NCBI RefSeq assembly: GCF_006864365.1
Contig: NZ_QHLJ01000001.1
Location: forward strand, 186,001 to 250,000
Length of the DNA: 64,000 nt
Reading direction: 5' to 3'
Source: Campylobacter sp. MIT 99-7217
Lineage (GTDB): Bacteria; Campylobacterota; Campylobacteria; Campylobacterales; Campylobacteraceae
Shown one piece after another: positions 25,967 through 36,122 of this stretch; position 1 is the stretch's first letter; every line of letters begins with the position of its first letter. The notes beneath the pieces are model-generated. The model saw only the letters and a program-made list of their open reading frames with translations, ran no database searches and was not told the DNA's origin. The position numbers and the translations under genes were made by a program.

Positions 25967-27241
25967 TTATGAATGAAATTTAAAACCAAAAATAGATCCT
26001 TGTGCATTGCTTTGAATTTGTAAATAAGTCTTATGTATGCTTAGGATCTTTTTGACTAAGAAAAGCCCTATACCTAGAGAATTTTCACTTTTTTCATCAA
26101 TCTTATAAAATTTTTTAGTGATAAGTTTGATTTGATCTAAGGCTATACCTTTGCCAAAGTCTTGAACGCAAAGTTCTTGGTCTTTTATATGTAAAATAAC
26201 TTCTTTTTGGCTATATTTTAAAGCATTTGAAAGTAAGTTAATGATCACTTGTTCGATAAGAAATATATCAGCTTTGATTTTTGTATTTTGCCCCTGTAAA
26301 ATAACTCTTTCAAAACCCGGATTTTTGATGATTTTTTTGCCAAGTTCAAAAAGATCGAATTCTTGTAGATGAAGTGTTGTGGGATTAAATACGCTATTTA
26401 GTTTTTTAGTTAAAAAATCAAGTTTTTTGCTCTGTCTTGAAATTTTATCAAGGAGTTCTTGTTTTAAGTTTTCATCTTGATTTGGCTCTTTTAAAATCTC
26501 AATACTTAGATCAATGACGCTTAGAGGATTTTTAAGTTCATGGGAAATAGCTGAAATCACATTTTTAAGTTGAGCATTTTTCAGAGCTATTTTATTATGT
26601 TGTTTTTTATTTTTTAGGGCTTTTTTGAGAATTTTTTCCTTTGTTTTGTAAAGTTTTTGATGTAGTATATTAAACTCTTGAAATAAGGATTTTGGAAGAT
26701 ATATTGAGGATTTATCATCGATTTTATCAAGGAATTCAAGAATGATTTTAAAACTTTTATTAAGCTTTCTTTCTATAAAAAAGATAAGAAATAAAAAAAA
26801 GGCTATAAAAGATATGAAAATGATACCTAAAAACCACCAAAATGCGTTTAAATCGCTAAATTTAGGATAAACGATAATCATATATTTTATATCATCATAC
26901 ATAAAACTTTGAGCGAAAATTTTTTTTGAATTTAGGCTTGTGATCTTACCCTTTTCAATAGAGTGAATGTCATTAAGATCGATAAGCGAGCTTAAAATTT
27001 GATCTCTAGTTTGTATCCAAAAATCAGCTCTTGTATATTGTGCTAGTTCATGAACGCTTTTTTCATCAAGTTCTTTAAGTAAAGAAAAACGCAAAACATC
27101 ATCAAGGCTTTTGATTTTTTGTTCATATTGTTTACTGAGTAAAAGCTCAAGTTGTAAATAGCTTATAGTAAAAAAAGCACATAAAAAGCATAAAATAAGA
27201 ACGCAATACAAAAGGAAGAAAATTGTCTTTGTTTTTAGCAT
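25967..27241 (-). CDS. phosS: Sensor histidine kinase, PhosS-like
   Basis: A 424-residue membrane kinase. Helix 1 (about 4-27) and helix 2 (about 134-156) enclose a periplasmic sensor of about 105 residues. A coiled-coil linker follows, then the H-box ISHELKNPLSVID with the phospho-His near 234, the N-box NLLSNALKYS, G1 DFGKGIAL and G2 GIGLFLVKK. Position between an ABC-F gene and an OmpR-type regulator next to serA matches phosS (Cj0889) of C. jejuni, the phosphate-responsive kinase. A pst operon with a matching pho box occurs later in this window, supporting the assignment. It overlaps the regulator gene by 7 bases. Confidence 0.8.
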   Translation of the reverse strand: MLKTKTIFFLLYCVLILCFLCAFFTISYLQLELLLSKQYEQKIKSLDDVLRFSLLKELDEKSVHELAQYTRADFWIQTRDQILSSLIDLNDIHSIEKGKITSLNSKKIFAQSFMYDDIKYMIIVYPKFSDLNAFWWFLGIIFISFIAFFLFLIFFIERKLNKSFKIILEFLDKIDDKSSIYLPKSLFQEFNILHQKLYKTKEKILKKALKNKKQHNKIALKNAQLKNVISAISHELKNPLSVIDLSIEILKEPNQDENLKQELLDKISRQSKKLDFLTKKLNSVFNPTTLHLQEFDLFELGKKIIKNPGFERVILQGQNTKIKADIFLIEQVIINLLSNALKYSQKEVILHIKDQELCVQDFGKGIALDQIKLITKKFYKIDEKSENSLGIGLFLVKKILSIHKTYLQIQSNAQGSIFGFKFHS

Positions 27242-27903
27242 AGTTTATAGCCCACACCTCTTATGCTTAGTATATGGGTTTTGATTTGGGGAAGCTTATT
27301 TTTAAGTCTTGATAGAGCTATGTTAATGCTTTTATCGCTAGTAAGATCGTTTTGCCAAACATTTTCGCTTAAAAATTGGCGACTAAGAAGTGTATTTTGA
27401 TTTTCAAAAAAACATTTTAAAAGCTCAAATTCTAGGTTTGAAAGTTTGATTTCTCGATCATCATGGAATAAATTTCTATTTTCAAGATCTAAGATAAAAT
27501 TTTTGAAATTAAGCTTATCAAATACTCTTTGACTTCGTTTTAGCAAAGCTTTGATACGAACAAGCAGTTCATTAAATTTAAAGGGTTTGCAAATATAATC
27601 ATCGCACCCACCTTCAAAGCCATCAAGTAAGTCCTCATGTAAGGTTTTTGCTGTGAGAAAAATAACAGGTTCTATAAAGCCTTTTTTTCTTAAAATCTTT
27701 AGTTTTTCAAGGCTATCACCACTAGGTAAATTTCTATCTATGAGCACAAGATCAAAGCTTTCTTTACTTAATAAATCCTCAATACCCACAAAATCAAAAA
27801 GCGTTACTATGTCATAAGTATTTGATCTAAGTTTTAAGGCTAGTAGTTGGCTTAAATCTTCATCATCTTCTATGATGAGAATACGAGCCTTAGAGTTCGA
27901 CAT
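27235..27903 (-). CDS. phosR: OmpR-family response regulator, PhosR-like
   Basis: A regulator of about 222 residues. The receiver domain carries the acidic pair in IIEDDED (about 8-14), the phosphoacceptor Asp in LVLIDRNLP near 54, Thr in FLTAKT and Lys in CKPFKFNELL near 104. A winged helix of the OmpR type fills the last 95 residues (LSNLEFELLKCF, then RGVGYKLC at the end). The ATG at 27903 is preferred; an in-frame GTG at 27918 would add five residues. Both lie inside the end of serA. It should control phosphate genes through a GTTTC-repeat box in C. jejuni. Confidence 0.82.
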   Translation of the reverse strand: MSNSKARILIIEDDEDLSQLLALKLRSNTYDIVTLFDFVGIEDLLSKESFDLVLIDRNLPSGDSLEKLKILRKKGFIEPVIFLTAKTLHEDLLDGFEGGCDDYICKPFKFNELLVRIKALLKRSQRVFDKLNFKNFILDLENRNLFHDDREIKLSNLEFELLKCFFENQNTLLSRQFLSENVWQNDLTSDKSINIALSRLKNKLPQIKTHILSIRGVGYKLC

Positions 27904-29473
27904 ACTCGACAAAAACACAAACTTCTAGCTTGTTTAGCTCTTCTATGATCTCTTTTTTGATATATGTATCAACCAAAACGACAGCTAAAGCAAAACCAAA
28001 ACCATCTCGCCCTAAGCGAAAATCAGCTATATTGATATTTTTAGATGCTAAAAGTGAGGTAATTTTAGCAATAACTCCGGGAATATCTTTATTTTTAAAA
28101 ATAATCATTTTGCCTTTTGGCTTAAAATCTGTTTTAAAGCCATTTATGCCCACTATCCTCTGCTCGTTATCATTAAATATAGTTCCTGAAATGCTGATAT
28201 TAGAATTATTTGTAATGATTTTTACGCTTAATTTATTATTGTAGCCACTATTTGGTAAAACTTCACTTGAAAGCTCTATACCTTTTTCTTGAGCGACAAA
28301 TTCAGCATTAACATAGTTGATTTTTTCGCCTAAAATTCTACCCAAAGCTCCAACTACTGCGAAAGTGAGCATGGATTTGGTATATTGTGCTATATCACCC
28401 TCAGCTTCTAGTTTTATACTTTTTATCTGTGTTTTATCCATTTGAACAGCTAAAAAAGCCATTTTGGATACAAGTTCGATATAAGGAGCGACGAAAGGAG
28501 GTAAATCCTCGGTTTTTATCGGTAAATTTAAAGCATTTGGATAAGAAATCCCTCTTGTAGCACTTAGGGCTTGCTCGCAAGCTTGAATAGCGATATTTCT
28601 TTGACTTTCAAGCGTATTAGCACCAAGATGAGCTGTAACGGAAACATTCTCAAAGTCTAAAAGTGGGTTATTTGTGGCTGGTTCTTTATCAAATACATCA
28701 ATACCAAGCCAAGCAATTTTACCACTTTTTAAGCCCTCGCACAAAGCTTCTTCAGTGTATAAGCCACCTCTTGCGCAGTTTATCAAACGAATGCCATCTT
28801 TCATCTTTTGAAGCTCTTCTAAACCTATCATAGCGGTAGTTTCTTTAGTTTTTGGCGTATGAATGGTAATAAAATCACTTTGGACTAAAATTTCATCTAA
28901 GCTTGAGCTTACTTTCATATCTAAATCCGTGATTTTGGAGGCTGGAACATAAGGATCATAAGCTAAAATGTTCATTCCAAAGGCTTTAGCTCTGATAGCT
29001 ACTCTTGAGCCTATATTTCCAAAGCCTATCACACCCAAGGTTTTACCCATAAGTTCAACACCATACCATTTTTCTCTTTCCCATTTTCGTTCTTGTTTAA
29101 GATGAGCACAGGCATTTGTAAAGCTTCTTGCTGCACAAAGTAAGTGTGCCATGGTAAGTTCAACAGCTGCGATAGTATTTGCCGTTGGGACATTCATCAC
29201 GATAACGCCAAGTTTTGAAGCAGTGTTGATATCAACATTATCCACACCAACACCGGCACGAATAAGGGCTTTTAGCTTTTTAGCATGACTTAGAAATTTC
29301 TCATCAACATCAGTCGAACTTCTAGTAATCGCCACATCAACATTATCAAGCTTGGTTAATAGCTCGTCTTTAGGAAGCTTAGCCGCCTCGATAAGTTCGA
29401 TATCATCAGCTTCTCTTAAAAGTTTCACGCCCTCATCTAAAATCGCATCGCAGACGATAATCTTTTTTTTCAT
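27890..29473 (-). CDS. serA: D-3-phosphoglycerate dehydrogenase
   Basis: This enzyme of about 527 residues starts serine synthesis by oxidising 3-phosphoglycerate. The NAD-binding motif GVIGFGNIGSRVA (about 145) and the catalytic GGLYTEEAL, DVFDKEP and TAHLGANT segments (about 235-285) are present. An intervening domain follows, and a C-terminal ACT domain (about 450-527) may sense serine. ATG at 29473 is chosen because it gives an ATGA overlap with the preceding gene and good spacing to AAGGAG; an ATG two codons earlier is also possible. The end overlaps the phosR-like start. Confidence 0.95.
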   Translation of the reverse strand: MKKKIIVCDAILDEGVKLLREADDIELIEAAKLPKDELLTKLDNVDVAITRSSTDVDEKFLSHAKKLKALIRAGVGVDNVDINTASKLGVIVMNVPTANTIAAVELTMAHLLCAARSFTNACAHLKQERKWEREKWYGVELMGKTLGVIGFGNIGSRVAIRAKAFGMNILAYDPYVPASKITDLDMKVSSSLDEILVQSDFITIHTPKTKETTAMIGLEELQKMKDGIRLINCARGGLYTEEALCEGLKSGKIAWLGIDVFDKEPATNNPLLDFENVSVTAHLGANTLESQRNIAIQACEQALSATRGISYPNALNLPIKTEDLPPFVAPYIELVSKMAFLAVQMDKTQIKSIKLEAEGDIAQYTKSMLTFAVVGALGRILGEKINYVNAEFVAQEKGIELSSEVLPNSGYNNKLSVKIITNNSNISISGTIFNDNEQRIVGINGFKTDFKPKGKMIIFKNKDIPGVIAKITSLLASKNINIADFRLGRDGFGFALAVVLVDTYIKKEIIEELNKLEVCVFVEYVEL

Positions 29474-29961
29474 AACCATATCTCCTTTACTTGAGTATTG
29501 ATATTGTATTTTTTGAGTTCTTTTTGTATGCTTTCTAGTAGGGTTATATTATCGGTATCAAGGAAAATTTCTGTATTTTTATCTACATGAGTGAGATTAT
29601 ATTTTACAGAAAAAGCATTTAAGGTTTGCTTGAGGCAGAACAAAGAATAAAGATCATTTTTATCTACTATGAGCTGATAGAATTTACTCTTTGGCTCTAA
29701 ACCACTTTTATCAACATGAAAGCTCATAGAATATCTTTGAGTAGCAGGGCTATAGTCCTTTGAACTCAGGCTTATAAATTTATCTTGCCACTGGGGCTTT
29801 CTTTGTGTATCTTCAAGACTAAGTTCCTTACTTTCATCGTATAGTCCCTGAGGCAAAATACCAACAGCACTTCCAAAGCCGATGATAAGATAAACAATCA
29901 CGGCAACAAGTGCTAAAAACAATATAGCTAGAATGCCAAATAAGCTATATTTTTTAACCAT
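29470..29961 (-). CDS. Membrane-anchored protein of unknown function
   Basis: A 163-residue protein with one N-terminal hydrophobic helix (about 7-32) and a soluble, probably periplasmic, remainder. The C-terminal part (about 95-160) alternates strands and helices and could be a small ferredoxin-like or SPOR-like fold, but I see no diagnostic motif. It lies between rpsA and serA with a 4-base overlap to serA. The same uncharacterised gene sits here in C. jejuni as I recall. No function is proposed. Confidence 0.75.
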   Translation of the reverse strand: MVKKYSLFGILAILFLALVAVIVYLIIGFGSAVGILPQGLYDESKELSLEDTQRKPQWQDKFISLSSKDYSPATQRYSMSFHVDKSGLEPKSKFYQLIVDKNDLYSLFCLKQTLNAFSVKYNLTHVDKNTEIFLDTDNITLLESIQKELKKYNINTQVKEIWL

Positions 29962-29972
29962 ATCTTTGCTTT

Positions 29973-31640
29973 TTATGAAAGCTGTTCTTTGATGATATCG
30001 CCTAAGGTTACTTTGTCGTTATTATTGATTTCATTTAAAACTTCGCGTTCTTTAATTTTATTTAAATTTTTTACACTTAGGCGAATTTTATTTTTTTTCT
30101 CATCAACAAAGGCAATTGCCGCTTCAATTTCGTCTTCAAGCTTTAATTCTTCTAATTCTTTAACACTAATATCTTCTTTATGAATAAGTGCATCAACGCC
30201 TGGTTCAAGCTCTACAAAAATACCAAAATCTTTTTTATCCTTTATCTTTGCCTTAACAATTTCTCCAATTTTATGATCTTTAATATAGTTTTGTACCGGA
30301 CTTTGAGTAAGCTCTCTAAGACTTAGAGAAATTTTTTGATTTTCTGTGTCTATTTTGATGATTTTAACTTCTATTTCATCGCCTATTTTAAATAGTTCTT
30401 TACATTTAACATTTCTATCCCAAGAAGAATCCTCATTATGAAGTAAGCCTTCAACACCATCTATTTTTACAAAAGCACCAAAAACGGTAAGAGAGGTTAT
30501 CTTTCCTTTGACTACATCACCAACCTTATGTTTTTTGATAAATTCGTCAAAAGGTTTTAATAAAAGATTTTTTAAAGAAACCCTTAAGCGTTTTTGTGAT
30601 GGATTAATCTCAATCACTTCAACCTCAAGTTCTTGATTTTTGCTTATATATTCTTTTGGGTGTTTGATATTTTTATCCCAAGAAATTTCACTGATATGCA
30701 AAAAGCCCTCTATATCATTGCCTAAATCAACGAAAGCACCATATGGCTCAATGTTTGAAACAATGACCTTAATCGTATCTCCCACTTCTAAGCCATCTTT
30801 AATCTCATTCCAAGGATCAGGCATTGCAGCCTTGATAGATAGGGAAAGGTGTTTTTTATCTTTATCGTATTTAATCGCTTTAACAGCAACTTCATCGCCT
30901 TCTTTATATAAAGCACTAGGATTTACATGACCCTTATATGAAATTTCACTATAATGAACAAGCCCATCTACGCCACCAACATCAACAAACATACCATAAC
31001 TTGTAATTTTTTTAATAGTCCCATTAATGGTTTCATCGCTTTGTAAAACATTATTGATGAGATCTTTTCGTTTTTTGCGTTCATCATCAACGATCTTTTT
31101 ACGCGATACAACTATGCTTTGAGTGTCTTTATCTACCTTGATAATCTTTACTTTCAAGCTTTTATTTAGAGTGTTGCTATCTTTTGAAGAATACTGAGAT
31201 TTTGGTAAGAAAAACTCAACAGCATTATCATCAACAACAACGAAACCACCTTTATTTTTTCCTATAATTTTTACTTCTATGACCTTTTCATCATCTTCAT
31301 TATAGTTTTGGATAAATTCAAGAACCTTTTGTTTTCTTAAAGCCTTTTTATGGGATACTAAGGGTTTCCCCCCACGATAACCTATTATTGCAACTTCAAG
31401 CTTATCTCCTTCTTTGAATATAAGCTCTTCCTTATCATTTTGTAATTCGTTTATAGGCAAAATGCCTTCCGATTTTTCGCCTATATCCACATAAGCTTCA
31501 TCATTTTTTATCGCTACTATAACACCTTGTACTACAGAACCTCTATCTTCTTTTTCATACTCGGCAAGTAGTTGTTCAAAATCTTCATTTTCCATGAGAT
31601 CATCAAAATTTTCTTGAAGCTTTTTATTCCCCTCGTTCAT
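29973..31640 (-). CDS. rpsA: 30S ribosomal protein S1
   Basis: A 555-residue RNA-binding protein that brings mRNA to the 30S subunit. Six S1 (OB-fold) repeats start near residues 35, 118, 204, 288, 375 and 460. The third and fourth are most typical (SYGMFVDVGGVDGLVHYSEI and EPYGAFVDLGNDIEGFLHISE). The full six-repeat form is the same as in E. coli. It follows ispH with 45 bases between and probably begins a ribosomal-to-serine gene run (rpsA, unknown, serA). Confidence 0.95.
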   Translation of the reverse strand: MNEGNKKLQENFDDLMENEDFEQLLAEYEKEDRGSVVQGVIVAIKNDEAYVDIGEKSEGILPINELQNDKEELIFKEGDKLEVAIIGYRGGKPLVSHKKALRKQKVLEFIQNYNEDDEKVIEVKIIGKNKGGFVVVDDNAVEFFLPKSQYSSKDSNTLNKSLKVKIIKVDKDTQSIVVSRKKIVDDERKKRKDLINNVLQSDETINGTIKKITSYGMFVDVGGVDGLVHYSEISYKGHVNPSALYKEGDEVAVKAIKYDKDKKHLSLSIKAAMPDPWNEIKDGLEVGDTIKVIVSNIEPYGAFVDLGNDIEGFLHISEISWDKNIKHPKEYISKNQELEVEVIEINPSQKRLRVSLKNLLLKPFDEFIKKHKVGDVVKGKITSLTVFGAFVKIDGVEGLLHNEDSSWDRNVKCKELFKIGDEIEVKIIKIDTENQKISLSLRELTQSPVQNYIKDHKIGEIVKAKIKDKKDFGIFVELEPGVDALIHKEDISVKELEELKLEDEIEAAIAFVDEKKNKIRLSVKNLNKIKEREVLNEINNNDKVTLGDIIKEQLS

Positions 31641-31685
31641 CGTGGTCCTTCTGTATAAAATAAAATCGCTAAATTATATCCTAAA

Positions 31686-32534
31686 TTAGCTTTGATTAGG
31701 ATTAATCGAGCTTAATTTTTCAATTTTTGCAATCACTGCTTGTATAATCCAATCAGGAGTGCTTGCCCCAGCACTGATCCCACAATGCTTTTTGCCCTCA
31801 AACCAAGCTTTTTCAAGCTCATTTTCAGTTTCTATCAAGTAACTATCCTCGCAGTAGTTTTTGGAGATCAAAAAAAGTTGTTTGGTATTAGCTGAGTTTT
31901 TGCCACCCACGATGATCATCACATCACTTTTTTTAGAAAGCTCGGTAATGGCTTCTTGATTTTTAAAAGTTGCGTCACAAATGGTGTTAAAAACCCGCAC
32001 TTCCTTAACTCTAAGCATGAGAAAATTAACAATTTGCATAAAGGCTTCAACCTTTTTTGTTGTTTGGCTAACAACAGCTATTTTGCTTGGTAGCTTAATG
32101 TTTTCAAGTTCGCTTTTATCAAGCACGACATAAGCTTTCGTGCTTACATAGCTTTTTACACCCTTAACTTCTGGGTGATTTTCATCGCCAAAAATCACAA
32201 CCTCATAGCCCTCATTACTCATCTTTTCGCAAATTTGCTGAGGTTTGGTTACAAAGGGGCAGGTTGCATCAAAAATTTCAATATCTTTTTTCTTAAGCTT
32301 AGCCAAATCATCTTTTGTGATCCCATGTGTTCTTATGATAGCTTTTTTTTCATCTTTTAGTTCGTGTATGTTTTGTAAGGTTTTGACATTAAAACTGCTT
32401 TTAAGCCTTGAAATTTCCTCGTTATTGTGGATAAGAGGACCTATGGTCGCGGCATCTTTGATCTGCTCAGCTTTTTTAATCGCCCTTTTTACGCCAAAAC
32501 AAAAGCCGTAATTCTTAGCTAGCTCAATAATCAA
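31686..32534 (-). CDS. ispH: 4-hydroxy-3-methylbut-2-enyl diphosphate reductase
   Basis: A 282-residue iron-sulfur enzyme of the last step of the MEP isoprenoid pathway, making IPP and DMAPP. The three cluster cysteines are in YGFCFGVKRA (near 12), FDATCPFVTKP (near 93) and NTICDATFKNQ (near 190). The His residues of GPLIHNN and GDENHPEVKG, and the SAGASTPD segment near 255, bind diphosphate. It overlaps the aroA end by 11 bases. Confidence 0.95.
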   Translation of the reverse strand: MIIELAKNYGFCFGVKRAIKKAEQIKDAATIGPLIHNNEEISRLKSSFNVKTLQNIHELKDEKKAIIRTHGITKDDLAKLKKKDIEIFDATCPFVTKPQQICEKMSNEGYEVVIFGDENHPEVKGVKSYVSTKAYVVLDKSELENIKLPSKIAVVSQTTKKVEAFMQIVNFLMLRVKEVRVFNTICDATFKNQEAITELSKKSDVMIIVGGKNSANTKQLFLISKNYCEDSYLIETENELEKAWFEGKKHCGISAGASTPDWIIQAVIAKIEKLSSINPNQS

Positions 32535-33804
32535 TCTTAGCCCCCAAACCTAGTAATAAATCCTTAAAATTTGGAAAAGAGGTATTAATGCACTCACTCT
32601 CATCAATGCTCACCCCACAAAACAAGCCCAAAACTGCAAAACTCATCGCTATCCTGTGATCGCCATAGCTTTGAATCTGTGCAAATTTAGGCTTTCCACC
32701 TATAATCTCAAAGCCATCTTCAAGCTCCCTAGCTTCAATGCCGCATTTTTGTAAATTTGTAACCACAGCCTTGATCCTATCGCTTTCTTTTACGCGAAGT
32801 TCTTTGGCATTTTTTAAAACACTTTTTCCCTTAGCAAAGGCAAAAGCTATGGCAAGAGCAGGTGCTTCATCGATGAGCCAAGCGATATTTTCGCTTACAC
32901 AAATGCCCTGAAGCTCGCTACTTTGGGCTGAAATTTCGCCAATTTGCTCAAAGCTGTTTTCATAAAATTTATACTCAATCTTTGCACCCATAGCTTGCAA
33001 AACCTTGTAAGCTTCGATACGAGTGGGATTTAGCAAGATATTTTTAAGCGTGATTTTTGAATTTGGCAAGATAAGAGCTGCTAAGATAAAATAAAATGCT
33101 GATGAGGGATCATTTGGAATGGTGATATCAAGGGGATCTAAAGCCTTTTTAAGAGGCGAAATTTCAAGACTTAAGCCATCTTGTGAGCTTTTTAACGGAG
33201 CATTCATCGCTTTAAGCATCAGTTCGCTATGGTTTCGGCTAAGACTTGGCTCTTTAAAATAGCAAGTTTTATCCGCATTAAAAGCAGCTAAGATCATCGC
33301 TGTTTTAACCTGAGCTGAGGCGATTTTGCTTTCATAATCAAAGCTTTTAAGCTTATTTGCCTGTATGCAAAGAGGAGCTAAATTTGCATTTTCCCTTCCA
33401 TAAATTTGCGCACCTATTTGTTTTAGAGGCTCGCTAAGCCTTTTCATCGGGCGTTTGTTCAAGTACTCATCTCCACTTAAGACAAAAAAGCCCTCAAAAC
33501 CGCTTAAAAAGCCCATCATTAAACGCATGGCAGTTCCTGAATTGCCACATTCTAAAACACAATCAGGCTCTTTGATCTTTAAAGGCGGAGTTATAGCAAC
33601 TTCATCTTTATCGCACGTAACTTTTGCGCCTAAGTTTTCTATGATCTTAAGAGTATTTAGCGTATCTTGTGCTAAAAGATAGTTTTTTGCTTTGCTTTGT
33701 TTGTCGCTTAAAAGTGAAAATATCGCAAAGCGGTGGCTTATGCTTTTATCAGCTGCGATATTTTCTAAGGTAGCATGAAAAGAGCTTAAAGGTAGGATTT
33801 TCAT
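32524..33804 (-). CDS. aroA: 3-phosphoshikimate 1-carboxyvinyltransferase (EPSP synthase)
   Basis: A 426-residue enzyme that joins PEP to shikimate-3-phosphate for aromatic amino acids. ADKSISHRFAIFSLL (about 18-32) binds phosphate, and LECGNSGTAMRLMMGFLSG near 88-106 is the PEP loop. LRVKESDRI near 335 and GDHRIAMSFAVLG near 375-387 complete the signatures. It sits between pheT and ispH and overlaps pheT by 4 bases. Confidence 0.96.
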   Translation of the reverse strand: MKILPLSSFHATLENIAADKSISHRFAIFSLLSDKQSKAKNYLLAQDTLNTLKIIENLGAKVTCDKDEVAITPPLKIKEPDCVLECGNSGTAMRLMMGFLSGFEGFFVLSGDEYLNKRPMKRLSEPLKQIGAQIYGRENANLAPLCIQANKLKSFDYESKIASAQVKTAMILAAFNADKTCYFKEPSLSRNHSELMLKAMNAPLKSSQDGLSLEISPLKKALDPLDITIPNDPSSAFYFILAALILPNSKITLKNILLNPTRIEAYKVLQAMGAKIEYKFYENSFEQIGEISAQSSELQGICVSENIAWLIDEAPALAIAFAFAKGKSVLKNAKELRVKESDRIKAVVTNLQKCGIEARELEDGFEIIGGKPKFAQIQSYGDHRIAMSFAVLGLFCGVSIDESECINTSFPNFKDLLLGLGAKIDY

Positions 33805-36122
33805 CGCAAATTTAGCCCTAAATCTTTTTTCAAAGCATCTAAAATTTTTTGCATAGCCTCATTGATCTCACTATCTTCTAAAGTTTTTTCTAGGTTTTGA
33901 AATATAAAATTAATGCTGAGACTAAAATAATCACTTAAACTTTCATCACTATAAAGATCAGTTATCCTAAAACTTTGTAAATTTGGTATTTTAAGCTTAG
34001 TGATAAGTTCTTTTATAGGCTCATAACTTAGATTTTTTGGAACAAGTATGCTTAAATCCCTACTTATGCTTGGAAATTTTGAGTAAGGTTTTGCAACCTT
34101 TTCTTTAAATTTAAGCTTGTAAAGATTGATTTCACAAAGATAAGTTTTCGGTAGGTTTCTTTCTTTTTCTATTTTTAAGTGGACTCTTCCCACAAAACCT
34201 AAATTTACTCCATTTTGATAGATAAAAGCTTGTTCGTATGGACTTAAGAAATCCTCTTTGCTTTGCTTAAGTTCAAATTTGCCTATAATGCTTTGGATTT
34301 CAAATAAAAAGTCATAAAAATCTATAGTCTTTGGTTTGGCTTTGTTTGAAATTTTCGCTTCTTCTTTTAGTCCAGAATTTAAAAAGGCTATTTTATGAAT
34401 TTCTTGTGTTTCGTAATTAAACACAGCTCCACTTTCAAAGAGTTTAACACTTTTTTTGCCATTACTAATGTTTAAATTTGCAGCGTTTAAAAGATGATTG
34501 ATTAAAGTTGGACGCAAAGTATCAAGATCGGAGTTTAAAGGATTACTTAGCTTTAACTTGCTTGTACTAAAACCTAGTTTTACAAGCTCTTCTTTGCTGT
34601 CAAGTACATAATGCACACTTTCAAAATACCCAAGAGCAACAGCCCTTGATCTAAGCTTTTTAAGTTCTAAATATTCTTTATAGGTATCATTGATACGAGT
34701 TTGCTCCTTAAATTCTAAGGCTTTTGAAGCGATATTATCTATGCCCACTATACGCACAATTTCTTCGCATATATCATAAAGATTTTCTACATCACTTCTA
34801 TGCATAGGCACTTTGACATTGATAAGATTTTCATCGACGATAAAAACTTCAAATTCTAAGCGTTTTAAGATACGAACAATATCGTTTTTATCTATATCCT
34901 TGCCGATAATTTTACTCACTTCGCTTGCAGTAATTTTGATTTCTTGTAAAGATTTTTGTAGCTGGATATGTTGAGAGCCTGTGTAGATGCTAATATTATC
35001 ATATTTTGATATTTTATTGATGAGATAATTCATGCCTATATCAAGCTTAGGCTCACTTCCTCTAAAACTTCTATAAAAAATATTTTCATCAATCTTCTTA
35101 TAGTGTGGTTTTGCTTGAGCAATGATTTTAGGTATGGTATAACTTGATTCTATAATAATAATTTGTGATTGATCAAGTTTAGAGCATTCTTCTTGATATA
35201 TCCCAACTGTGTTTAAAAGCTTATCTTCATGATAAACCTTGCTTTCTCCATTTTTTTCTTTTGTGATTTTAAAGATAAGTTCTTCATCTTGATCTTTTTC
35301 AAGTGTCTTAAAGTCATAAGCATTAAAAATCACTCCGGTTGCATGTGTGGCATAGTTTAAAAAATTAATCACATCATTTTCGCCTAAATTTTCAATGGTA
35401 GCAAGTCTTAGTCTAAGAAGTAAGCTTGTTACGACAGGATTTTTAAATTCTATAATTCTATACTTAAACGAGCTGTTGAGTTCTTTATCAGCTGAAAGTC
35501 TAAGCATTCTTCCTATACCTTTTGAATTTTCAGGCTCAACGAAGTCTTTTCGTTTTTTCATATCTATATCATAGGCTGCTGATAAATCTCTTGCTATGCC
35601 ATACACACTAAGGCAATCTCCACGATTTGGCGTAAGTTCAACCTCTATAAAATCATCATTGAAAAGTGGATAAGCATTCAAAGCCTTACCCGTTATGAGT
35701 TCTCCCATGCTATCATCTAAGATCATGATACCATCACATAGCTTTGCAAAACCAAGTTCAGTGCTAGAGCATATCATGCCAAAGCTTTCCACTCCTCTTA
35801 ATTTTGTTTTTTTTATGCTTGTATCTCCAAGCTTTGCACCAACAAGAGCAACAGCTACAAATTGCCCCTCATCTACATTTTTTGCCCCACAAACGATTTG
35901 TAAATCTTCTTCGCCCACATCAACCTTGCAAATGCTAAGCTTATCTGAATTTTCATGTTTTATCTTTTCTTTGACAAAACCTACAACAACCTTATCAGGA
36001 ACTTTTAAACTATGGGCTTTATCTACTTCTATACCTATAGAATTTAGTGTTTGAACTAAATCCTGTAAAGTTTTTTCGCTAATATCTATAAATTCACTCA
36101 GCCAAGTTCTTGTAATGATCAT
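33801..36122 (-). CDS. pheT: Phenylalanyl-tRNA synthetase beta subunit
   Basis: A 773-residue subunit of the alpha2-beta2 enzyme. The tRNA-binding OB domain is at about 38-150 ([17 protein letters not shown], then QIVCGAKNV), the B3/B4 editing region at about 200-380, B5 at about 390-460, and the anticodon-binding FDX-ACB domain in the last 90 residues ([14 protein letters not shown]). It overlaps pheS and aroA by 4 bases each, so pheS-pheT-aroA-ispH is one operon. Confidence 0.96.
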   Translation of the reverse strand: MIITRTWLSEFIDISEKTLQDLVQTLNSIGIEVDKAHSLKVPDKVVVGFVKEKIKHENSDKLSICKVDVGEEDLQIVCGAKNVDEGQFVAVALVGAKLGDTSIKKTKLRGVESFGMICSSTELGFAKLCDGIMILDDSMGELITGKALNAYPLFNDDFIEVELTPNRGDCLSVYGIARDLSAAYDIDMKKRKDFVEPENSKGIGRMLRLSADKELNSSFKYRIIEFKNPVVTSLLLRLRLATIENLGENDVINFLNYATHATGVIFNAYDFKTLEKDQDEELIFKITKEKNGESKVYHEDKLLNTVGIYQEECSKLDQSQIIIIESSYTIPKIIAQAKPHYKKIDENIFYRSFRGSEPKLDIGMNYLINKISKYDNISIYTGSQHIQLQKSLQEIKITASEVSKIIGKDIDKNDIVRILKRLEFEVFIVDENLINVKVPMHRSDVENLYDICEEIVRIVGIDNIASKALEFKEQTRINDTYKEYLELKKLRSRAVALGYFESVHYVLDSKEELVKLGFSTSKLKLSNPLNSDLDTLRPTLINHLLNAANLNISNGKKSVKLFESGAVFNYETQEIHKIAFLNSGLKEEAKISNKAKPKTIDFYDFLFEIQSIIGKFELKQSKEDFLSPYEQAFIYQNGVNLGFVGRVHLKIEKERNLPKTYLCEINLYKLKFKEKVAKPYSKFPSISRDLSILVPKNLSYEPIKELITKLKIPNLQSFRITDLYSDESLSDYFSLSINFIFQNLEKTLEDSEINEAMQKILDALKKDLGLNLR